A DNA stretch of 64,000 bases from Ovis canadensis (Eukaryota > Chordata > Mammalia > Artiodactyla > Bovidae): contig NC_091254.1 in NCBI RefSeq assembly GCF_042477335.2, positions 98,605,001 to 98,669,000 on the forward strand. Direction: 5' to 3'. This document shows positions 11,894 to 20,521 of this stretch, one piece after another (the stretch's first letter is position 1; each line of letters starts with the position of its first letter). The position numbers and the translations under genes are program-made. Under the pieces are notes generated by a model. The model saw only the letters and a list, made by a program, of their open reading frames with translations. It was not told the DNA's origin and did no database searches.

Positions 11894-12042
11894 TTAAAAA
11901 GTCATTTACTGATTTCAATTTTTTTGTTTTTTGTCTATAACTCTTGGCTTATATGATCTTAGTTCCCTGACCAGGGATCTAATCGGTGCCCCCTGCAATG
12001 GAAACACAAAGGCTTAACCACTGGACCACCGGGGAAGTGTCC
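11894..12042 (-). mobile_element. CHR-type SINE
   Basis: Reverse-oriented CHR SINE with a poly-T left end and CCACTGGACCACCGGGGAAGT at the right. The 13-bp duplication CAGAGCTGTCTTT is perfect at 11881-11893 and 12043-12055. Confidence 0.9.
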
Positions 12043-12237
12043 CAGAGCTGTCTTTATAAGGATGTGTCAGGCCCGTCTCCCCACGTGTTAAAGGTAGGAG
12101 CAGAAGCCCGTTTGTAAGCACCAACATATCATCAGTAGGGCAGCAGTCATCACACGCCCTTTCCACCAGAGATAGAAGAAGTGTTCACATATTGAGATGC
12201 AGGGAAGTCATTCTGGCTGGTACCTGATTTAACCTGA

Positions 12238-12448
12238 ACTCAGGTGGCTCAGGTGGTAAAGCGTCTGCCTGCAATGTGGGAGACCCGGGTTCGATCCCTG
12301 GGTTGGGAAGATCCCCTGGAGAAGGAAATGGCAACCTACTCCAGTATTCTTGCATGAAAAATCCCATGGGTGGAGCCTGGTGGGCTACAGTCCATGGGGT
12401 CTCCAAGAGTCGGATACGACTGAGCGACTTCACTTTTTCACTTTCAGC
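12238..12448 (+). mobile_element. Bov-tA SINE
   Basis: Forward copy: GGCTCAGGTGGTAAAGCGTC, GGGTTCGATCCCTGGG (B-box), GGAGAAGGAAATGGCAACC, and a GAGTCGGATACGACTGAGCG end. The tRNA-like 5' part is a SINE promoter, not a tRNA gene. Confidence 0.93.
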
Positions 12449-13034
12449 GCTCACTAAAGTAGCCTGCTTATGGCCCCTCAAACACACACTGCACATCTGC
12501 TTTAATTGTTCAAGAAAAGGGCACACTGGCCAAAAGTGAGGGAGGTCCGTGCTAAAGAGTAAATGCCTCCCGTCCTGGGACTCCAGCACTGGTCCTCCTT
12601 TAATGCGAAGACTCTCTTCCTAGGGGTGAGGCCAGGCTGATTTGCTGTGTGTGTGCTGATCTGTGTGTGAGTTTCCTGGAAATATATCCCTGACTTGTTT
12701 AATGTTCTTTGTTCTGACAAGATATAGAACTGCTGGAAACCCTGCTTCTGTGGAGCGGTTCCTCAGTCACCGGAGAAGCGGGCTTCCGAGCTAGTCCTCA
12801 GTTTGGCTCAGATAAAGCCCTTTTCCGTTTGTACTGCAGACCATTCATTGAATATGTCAGTTGACACCAGCCTGTGGCTGATGGCAGCGCTCTGCCCTCA
12901 CCTCGGCCTGCCTGATCGCTCCCCAGCCTCCCCCCAGAGTCCCTCCAGCACTGGAGACAGGCTGTTCAGAGAGCAAGCAGAACACTTCTCTGAGTCCTGT
13001 CTGCCGGCCTTTGTTGCTGGACAAAAGCAGACTC
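12449..13034. other. intergenic, no gene recognised
   Basis: Mixed sequence between two SINEs. No coding signal recognised. Confidence 0.45.
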
Positions 13035-13035
13035 A

Positions 13036-13168
13036 GGGGCTTTCTTCCCTGGAGGTCCAGGGATTAGGACTCTATGCTTCCAATGGAAAGGCTCGGGTTT
13101 GGTCCCTGATCGGCGAACTAGGATCTCACACGCTGTGTGGCAGGGCCAAAAAAAGAAAAAAACAAGTG
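13036..13168 (+). mobile_element. CHR-type SINE
   Basis: GGCTTTCTTCCCTGGAGGTCCAGGG start, GGTTTGGTCCCTGATCGGCG box, and a GGGCCAAAAAAAGAAAAAAAC tail. Confidence 0.85.
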
Positions 13169-14215
13169 AAGTCAGCAAAAAGAAAGAAAAGTCCACCCGT
13201 AACACTGACCCACTAGCGCAACATCTAAGACCTTCTTTTTCTCACGGATTAATATAGATTTCACTGTTTGGCTAAGGAATTGAGTCTCAGGAAAGCTAGA
13301 GATGTCAATCAACCAGGGTGGGGTAGGGTAGATTACTCAGAGGCCGCCCTGCCTCTGTTTGGTGTCTGGGTCTCACTCGCTTCCACAGGAGCACTGAGTC
13401 ATGTTCCCCACCCCCTACCCCCCAAAAAAACCTGGGTATGTTTAAGTCCTAGCCGCCAGCATCTCCAAAGTTAGGAGCCCAGTGTGAGAAGCCTGGTGAG
13501 GCACCGAGAGCTGGAGCGTGTCTTAACTTCCACAGAAGCGGAGCTGCACACCCCTCTCACTGTACTGATCACGACATCAGATGCATTCCTCCGGCCTTTT
13601 GAGTTTCAGGCAGACAGTGTGGTCTCTGCTTTTCTCTAGAGTATTTATTGGTGATCTAAGCTGACATAAAACGCTATATCCTTATTATTCATCTTTCCTA
13701 ATTGCTCCTCACATCTCCTAGATGGAAGGTGATAAAACTTCAATGCTCAGATTTTTACTTAGTGACTCATGTGGCCTATAGAATAAGCAAATGATTTTCC
13801 TCCACAAACTTGGACTGCATCGTTTTTTTTCCCTACCTAATAAGTTGGTTGACTATGCCAACCATTGTTTTAAATTTAATAGTACCATATTCCCTAAGCA
13901 TGATAAATGCAGCCTGGCTTCTCTCTTTTCTTTAACTTGTGCCTGAGTCAGCTACAAGAAATGACTCTGACCCATAAAATCGTTATGCTCACAAAGCAAA
14001 CAGAAGGTCTAATCTTCTCCTTAAAATTCTTCACTAGGCCTCCCTGTTTCCTGGATTGGACTCAAATTCCTGGATCTCATGTTCAAGGCCACTTGCCAGT
14101 TTGCCAACATCTGCTTCAGGCTATTTGTCAAGACAGAATATAAGTGTGAATGTCAGACATCAACTCTTAGCAAGACCTGAAGATGTAACTTCTGCCAAGA
14201 AGAAAAGATTTCGCA
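13169..14215. other. intergenic, possible MaLR fragment
   Basis: Around 13375-13470 there is weak resemblance to the start of an MLT1-type LTR (GTTCCCCACCCCC, TATGTTTAAGTCCTAGCC). The rest is AT-rich and unassigned. Confidence 0.35.
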
Positions 14216-14220
14216 GAAAC

Positions 14221-14578
14221 TGTAAGGTCAGACTCCGGGGGCCATGATGGGCCGCTCTTTGTCTCCCCCACCGGCGGGGGGTGGTCTCTAACGGAAGGAG
14301 CCGCCCAGATCCCGGGGGCCAATGACAGCACACGTCGCCAGCTAAAGCCGCCCCGCCCCAGCCACGCAGAAGGACCTGTCTGGCGACCTATCCGAACCCC
14401 CGTCCATCTAGCCTGACCGTCCCTCGCAACGAGCGTATAAAAGCCATCTGCAACACGGTCCGGGCGCCGACTTCCTCGACCTGCCTCGTTTGGGTCCGGG
14501 AACCCCGCCTGGGAGCGCTTCCTCATTGAAAAGCCTGTTGGACACTCTTTTCGGGGTCCTGGTCGTCTTTACCTAACA
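14221..14578 (+). mobile_element. solo LTR with TATA box
   Basis: 358 bp, starting TGTAAGG and ending CTAACA, flanked by perfect GAAAC duplications at 14216-14220 and 14579-14583. A TATAAAAG box is at 14436-14443, and inverted-CCAAT and GC-rich boxes lie upstream. The U5-like end contains TCGGGGTCCTGGTCGTC. No internal genes remain. The family was not identified. Confidence 0.8.
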
Positions 14579-14583
14579 GAAAC

Positions 14584-14961
14584 AATAGTGAATCAAGACT
14601 CTAGAAAGGTATATGTTCCTCTCACATACAAGATGAAATTTCATAATTGACTCCTGAGTTCATTTCTAACTTACCTCCAGCAGAAGTTCTACTTGAATGG
14701 CGTCTGAAGGATCAGACATAAACACAGAGCTGTCTGGGAAGGATGGTTAGGTCTGGGCCAATTTGCAGAACTGCCTATGGAACAGATGATCATCCAAAAT
14801 TACTCCCCTTGAGGACATTTCATCCTAGACACAGTCGAGGGAGCTCCGGGTAAACGCGGAGCGACTGGAAACGCAAGCCTCCCAGGATGCCATGTGGCCT
14901 GGAGCGTTGGGTGCAGCCCAGGACACCGCACAAGCAGACATTTCTCCCCCTCAAAGCTGAC
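14584..14961. other. intergenic, no gene recognised
   Basis: Unique-looking sequence between a solo LTR and a SINE. No feature recognised. Confidence 0.5.
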
Positions 14962-15159
14962 GTGTGGCACGCCCTCGGGCGTGTCCAGCTCTTTGCAGCA
15001 CCAGGCTCCTCTGTCCATGGAATTTCCCAGGCAAGAATACTGGAGCAGTTTGCCATATCCCCCTCAGGGGATCTCTCCAACCCAGGGATTGAACCCAAGA
15101 CTCTTGAGTTTCTTGCATAGACATGCAGATTCTTTACCACTAGCGCCACCTGGGAAGCC
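14962..15159 (-). mobile_element. Bov-tA SINE
   Basis: Reverse Bov-tA with CCAGGCTCCTCTGTCCATGG and GCGCCACCTGGGAAGCC. Flanked by imperfect repeats CAAAGCTGAC and CAAAGTTAAC (8 of 10 match). Confidence 0.88.
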
Positions 15160-15204
15160 CAAAGTTAACCTAAATATTTCCCAATTGTTTAGGCTCTTGA
15201 TATA

Positions 15205-15405
15205 CTAGAGCTGTACTGCCCTGCATGGCAGACCATGTGTGCCTATCTAAGTTTAAGTTAACTCAAATGTAAAATTTAGCCCCTCTGTTGCACTGGCCAT
15301 GTTCCATGGACTCCATAGACATGGAGGGCTCATGGCTACTGAAGTAAAAACACAGATAGAGAACATTTCCATCATAGAAAGATCAAGTGGACAACGCTGT
15401 TGAAG
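15205..15405. mobile_element. ancient DNA-transposon-like (MER) fragment
   Basis: Contains ACTGGCCATGTTCCATGG, CTCATGGCTACTGAAG and GAACATTTCCATCATAGAAAG, in the order seen in a common mammalian non-autonomous hAT-type repeat. The assignment is from memory and weak. Confidence 0.4.
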
Positions 15406-17115
15406 TCCATTCCCAGGTGTACTGCAAATGATTGCCACCCTCAAGTAGGCCACTTTGGCATAAAGATCCTTCTGAGCTGGAGACAACTAGGAAACAGCAG
15501 ACACCGGACAAGCTCTCTGCCATCCACCTGGCAGCGCTCGGGAGGGGCTGGCCCTCCGTCCCACCGGGAAGGGAAGGACAACCTGTACCTCTGGAGACGG
15601 TGACCGAGCCAGGGTGTCAGACAGACTAAACCTCACCGAGGAGCCCGTGTCCCCAGTAGCATCCCCAGGTAGCACCTTTCCACAATGTTCCATCCCTGAA
15701 AGCCCGAAGCCTGTTTCCTTTGTCTCATCACGTGTCCACAGTTTATCATCTTTTGTTAAAATGGCATATATGGCCCTCCTTCTAATCATACTGCTTCTTT
15801 GGGTCTTTTTTTTTTTTTTTTTTCTATGGAGGGCTCCTTTCATGGGAGAAAAGTTAAAATATTAACAACAAGTAGAGTTTGTCTTTCCTCCCGTTAATCC
15901 GTCTTCTGTCAGTTTAATTCTCAGCCTCGTACCCTAACGGGCAGAGGAACGGCTTTCTTGCCTCCGTTACACAATTTGCCAAGAATAACTGAGAAATACA
16001 GCCTACTTTAGCAGGGAGGCTGAACCTCTGAGGTTGACGGAGCTTGTGTGTCTCAGGTACAGAGGATATGTCCAATTTGGAGACATCACCCGGCCACCCT
16101 TCCAGGCGGTTTCTGTAATTTTCTTCTGGATAAAAGCTTCAACTGAAAGAAAGATGTAGCGGAGGTATTTGAATCTTATTTGGTACTTGCTCCATTTAAA
16201 TCCTAGATTATTGACAAAACCCAGCCACATTTCTGGTCCTCTTACAAGACTTTAAAACCATATTATAAGTCACAAACTAAATCAAAGATAAAGTATAAGC
16301 AAAATGTATTACTAGATTAGGTACGTACGTTTCGAGAGCTAATAGAAACATTAGAGGCTATCTAATCTAATTCCAATTTTTGGTGATGAAAACTCTATGA
16401 CTCAGAAAGTGTAGACACCTCTCCCAAATTCTCCAAGCCATTGTGCAGGAATTAGCTATCTCATATCCAGACTTAACGCAGCTTGTGGTTTTTCTTTGTG
16501 TTGTCATTATAGAAGAGGAATCATATTTTTATTATATATATATTATACAATTACATAAAATTATATAAAAAACTTTGTATTTATTATATTTTTGTCAGAA
16601 ATGTGGGCCTTCTCAAGTTTTTGAGATTAGAGCTATTGAGAAAAGCCTGTCACTTCATTTACTGGTGGTTGATACATAAGTGTGCAAATGTGCACACACA
16701 CAAGCTAGATGTTTTATTTCCTCTCAGCCTAACTCCCTGATTATGGATGAATAAGGTAGTTCCATGGTCTCAGATTCAGCTCAGTGTGACTTATTTGGTA
16801 AATGCAGGGAGAAAGGATGGAGAAATTTGCTCCTGGATTGCACGTAGGAGAAAGTGACAACACACACAACGCCCTCTGCAAACGGGACAAACGTGAGCAG
16901 CGCTTTCATCATCACAGATTTTAATAATGATTCTGTTCCCTGATCTCATCAAACCGACCAATGAGCAGAGGTCACAGTGAAATTACAGAAGTTCATCCTG
17001 GCCCTCCTACTGATGTAGCAACAGCTGCGGTAGAGGATCAGTCACAGCTAAGCTGACCAGTAACAGAATCTAAGTTTTCACTGATTATTTTATTCATGTT
17101 TTTAAGAAAGCTGCT
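15406..17115. other. intergenic, AT-rich; MIR-like fragment
   Basis: A T18-type run lies at 15808-15823. A MIR-like stretch occurs near 16370-16440 (GATGAAAACTCTATGACTCAG). An AT-rich patch lies at 16520-16590. No gene seen. Confidence 0.45.
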
Positions 17116-17117
17116 GA

Positions 17118-17222
17118 GGGACTTCCCTGGTGGTTCAGCGGCTAAGACTCCATGCTCCCAGGGTAGGGGGCTGGGATTTGACCCCTGGTCAGGGAACTAG
17201 ATCCTATATGCACCAACCAAGA
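17118..17222 (+). mobile_element. CHR-type SINE fragment
   Basis: GGGACTTCCCTGGTGGTTCAG, CTGGTCAGGGAACTAGATCC. Lacks an A-tail and runs into the BovB at 17227. Confidence 0.88.
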
Positions 17223-17226
17223 TCAG

Positions 17227-17662
17227 TTCCATTCAGTCACTCAGTCGTGTCCGAACTCTTTGTGACCCCATGGACTGCAGTATACCAGGCTTCCTTGTCC
17301 ATCACCAACTCCCAGAGCTTACTCAAACTCATGTCCATCGAGTCGGCGATGCCATCACACCATCTCATCTTCTGTCGTTCCCTTCTCTTGCCCTCAATCT
17401 TTCCCAGCATCAGGGTCTTTTCCAATGAGTCAGTTCTTCACATCAGGTGGCCGAAGTATTGGAGTTTCAGCTTTAGCATCAGTCCTTCCAGTGAACACCC
17501 AGGACTGATCTCCTTTAGGATGGACTGGTTGGATCTCCTTGCAGTCCAAGGGACTCTCAAGAGTCTTCTCTAACACCACAGTTCAAAAGCATCAATTCTT
17601 CGGCGCTCGGCTTTCTTTACAGTCCAATTCTCACATCCACACATGACTACTGGAAAAACCGA
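17227..17662 (-). mobile_element. BovB LINE 3' fragment, head-to-head partner
   Basis: Reverse-oriented BovB 3' end of about 436 bp. It joins at about 17662 directly to a forward BovB. The plus strand switches from CATGACTACTGGAAAAACC (reverse copy) to GACCTACAAGACCTTTTAG (forward copy). Confidence 0.9.
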
Positions 17663-20138
17663 CCTACAAGACCTTTTAGAACTAACACCCAAAAGAGATG
17701 TCCTTTTCATTATAGGGGACTGGAATGCAAAAGTAGGAAGGCAAGAAACACCTGGAGTAACAGGCAAATTTGGCCTTGGAATGCAGAATGAAGCAGGGCA
17801 AAGACTAATAGAGTTTTGCCAAGAAAATGCACTGGTCATAGCAAACACCCTCTTCCAACAACACAAGAGAAGACTCTACACATGGACATCACCAGATGGG
17901 CAACACCAAAACCAGACTGATTCTATTCTTTGCAGCCAAAGATGGAGAAACTCTATACAGTCAACAAAAACAAGACCAGGAGCTGACTATGGCTCAGATC
18001 ATGAACTCCTTATGACCAAATTCAGACTCAAATCGAAGAAAGTAGGGAAAACCACTAGACCATTCAGGTATGACCTAAATCAAATCCCTTATGATTATAC
18101 AGTAGAAGTGAGAAATAGATTTCAGGGCCTAGATCTGATAGACAGAGTGTCTGATGAACTATGGAATGAGGTTCGTGACATTGTACAGGAGACAGGGATC
18201 AAGACCATCCTCATGGAAAAGAAATGCAAAAAAGCAAAATGGCTGTCTGGGGAGGACTTACAAATAGCTGTGAAAAGAAGAGGCGAAAAGCAAAGGAGAA
18301 AAGGAAAGATACAAGCATCTGAATGCAGAGTTCCAAATAATAGCAAAAAGAGATAAGAAAGCCTTCTTCAGTGATCAATGCAAAGAAATAGAGGAAAAGA
18401 ACAGAATGGGAAAGACTAGAGATCTCTTCAAGAAAATTAGAGCTACCAAGGGAACATTACATGAAAAGATGGGCTCGATAAAGGACAGAAATGGTATGGA
18501 CCTAACAGAAGCAGAAGATATTATAAAGAGGTGGCAAGAATACACAGAAGAACTGTACAAAAAAGATCTTCATGACCCAGATAATCATGATGATGTGATC
18601 ACTAATCTAGAGCCAGACATCTTGGAATGTGAAGTCAAGTGGGCTTTAGAAAGCATCACTATGAACAAAGCTAGTGGAGGTGATGGAATCCCAGTTGAGC
18701 TTTTTCAAATCCTGAAAAATGATACTGTGAAAGTGCTGCACTCAATATGCCAGCAAATCTGGAAAACTCAGCAGTGGCCACAGGACTGGAAAAGGTCAGT
18801 TTTCATTCCAATCCCAAAGAAAGGCAATGCCAAAGAATGCTCAAACTACTGCACAATTGCACTCATCTCACATGCTAGTAAAGTAATGCTCAAAATTCTC
18901 CAAGCCAGGCTTCAGCAATACATGAACCGTGAACTCCCTGATGTTCAAGCTGGTTTTAGAAAAGGCAGAGGAACCAGAGATCAAATTGCCAACATCTGCT
19001 GGATCATCGAAAAAGAAAGAGAGTTCCAGAAAAATATCTACTTCTGCTTTATTGACTATGCCAAAGCCTTTGACTGTGTGGATCACAATAAACTGTGGAA
19101 AATCCTGAAAGAGATGGGAATACCAGACCACCTGACCTGCCTCTTGAGAAATCTGTATGCAGGTAAGGAAGCAACAGTTAGAATTGGACATGGAACAACA
19201 GACTGGTTCCAAATAGGAAAAGGAGTATGTCAAGGCTGTATACTGTCACCCTGCTTATTTAACTTATATGCAGAGTACATCATGAGAAACGCTGGACTGG
19301 AAGAAACACAAGCTGGAATCAAGATTGCCAGGAGAAATATCAATAACCTCAGATATGCAGATGATACCACCCTTATGGCAGAAAGTGAAGAGGACCTAAA
19401 AAGTCTCTTGATGAAAGTGAAAGAGGAGAGTGAAAAAGTTGGCTTAAAGCTCCACATTCAGAAAACGAAGATCATGGCATCTGGTCCCATCACTTCATGG
19501 GAAATAGATGGGGAAACAGTGGAAACAGTGTCAGACTTTATTTTTTGGTGGCTCCAAAATCACTGTAGATGGTGACTGCAGTCATGAAATTAAGACACTT
19601 ACTCCTTGGAAGGAAAGTTATGACCAACCTAGACAGCATATTCAAAAGCAGAGACATTACTTTGCCGACTAAGGTCCGTCTAGTCAAGGCTATGGTTTTT
19701 CCTGTGGTCATGTATGGATGTGAGAGTTGGACTGTGAAGAAGGCTGAGCGCTGAAGAATTGATGCTTTTGAATTGCAGTGTTGGAGAAGACTCTTGAGCG
19801 TCCCTTGGACTGCAAGGAGATCCAACCAGTCCATTCTGAGGAAGATCAGCCCTGGGATTTCTTTGGAAGGAATGATGCTAAAGCTGAAACTCCAGTACTT
19901 TGGCCACCTCATGCGAAGGGTTGACTCATTGGAAAAGACTCTGATGCTGGGAGGGATTGGGGGCAGGAGGAGAAGGGGACAACCGAGGATGAGATGGCTG
20001 GATGGCATCACCGACTCGATGGACGTGAGTCTGAGAAAACTCCGGGAATTGGTGATGGACAGGGAGGCCTGGCGTGCTGCGATTCATGGGGTCGGAAAGA
20101 GTCGGACACGACTGAGCGACTGAGCTGAACTGACTAGA
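17663..20138 (+). mobile_element. BovB LINE, 2.5 kb, degraded EN-RT ORF
   Basis: The longest BovB copy in the window. 17643-18356 (the first 20 bases lie in the reverse partner) reads the C-terminal half of the AP-endonuclease domain (GDWNAK, GSDHELL). A frame change follows, and 18406-19575 reads reverse transcriptase over 389 codons, with SGGDGIPVE, GFRKGRGTRDQI, FIDYAKAFDCVDH and the catalytic YADD at 19354-19365. A further frame change lies near 19540 and a stop at 19753. The 3' end is the usual CTGAGCTGAACTGA. The 5' third, including the endonuclease N-terminus, is missing. It cannot encode an active element and is not a host gene. Confidence 0.95.
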
Positions 20139-20220
20139 CTGACCTTTGTCGGCTAAGATCTGGTGCAGCCAAATAAATAAAATAAATACTTCTTTAAAAA
20201 AAAAACAAAAACAAATCAAA
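20139..20220 (+). mobile_element. CHR-type SINE tail fragment
   Basis: CTAAGATCTGGTGCAGCCAAATAAATAAAA followed by an A-rich tail, the 3' end of a CHR SINE, directly before the NAXD CpG island. Confidence 0.6.
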
Positions 20221-20229
20221 ACAGTCCTC

Positions 20230-20521
20230 AGGGGCCGGCGGAGGCCAGCCCGTGGTGCAGCGGGCCCGGGTCAGAGACCCCGGGAGCCGGAGCCCGGCTG
20301 AAGGCTAGAGCGCGGGCCGCGCAGCTCGGAAGTCGGCAGAGAGCTGAGACGCCTGCGGCCGCGCGGGGGCGACTGGGAGCCCGGAAGTCCGCCGCAGCGG
20401 CGGTCCCCGAGGCGGCGCGGGGGCGGCCGGGAGCCCGGAAGTCCGCGGATGGCGGTGGGTCCCGGCTGCCGGGCGGTCCGGGGCTGCCGGCCAGGTAAGC
20501 GCGCTCGCGGCCTTCCGGGGC
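20230..20521 (+). promoter_or_regulatory. NAXD CpG-island promoter with triplicated ETS-type repeat
   Basis: A very CpG-rich stretch without a TATA box. Three degenerate copies of a 54-56 bp unit each carry an ETS-type site: CTCGGAAGTC at 20325, CCGGAAGTCC at 20381 and CCGGAAGTCC at 20435. The last lies 14 bp before the first start codon (20449), so part of the array may be transcribed as 5' UTR. The island continues over exon 1 to about 20960. Confidence 0.65.
20449..20494 (+). CDS. NAXD: NAXD alternative first coding exon (mitochondrial-type N-terminus)
   Basis: ATG at 20449 opens 15 codons plus one base (MAVGPGCRAVRGCRP) and ends at a strong GTAAGC donor. The phase (1) equals that of the 20522-20615 form, so both can splice to exon 2 at 23780 in frame. 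The product would be 329 aa with an Arg-rich, acid-free leader, similar to the short N-terminus described for the mitochondrial form in mammals. The frame from 20449 differs from the one from 20522, so retaining the segment up to 20615 would not merge the two. Confidence 0.75.

Noticed and set aside
12238-12320. tRNA gene suggested by an A/B-box-like segment
   Set aside because: It is the tRNA-derived head of a Bov-tA SINE without a foldable mature tRNA. The same applies to the CHR SINEs.
18406-19575. Reverse transcriptase frame as a host or group II intron gene
   Set aside because: BovB LINE sequence with the ruminant 3' end and frameshifts.
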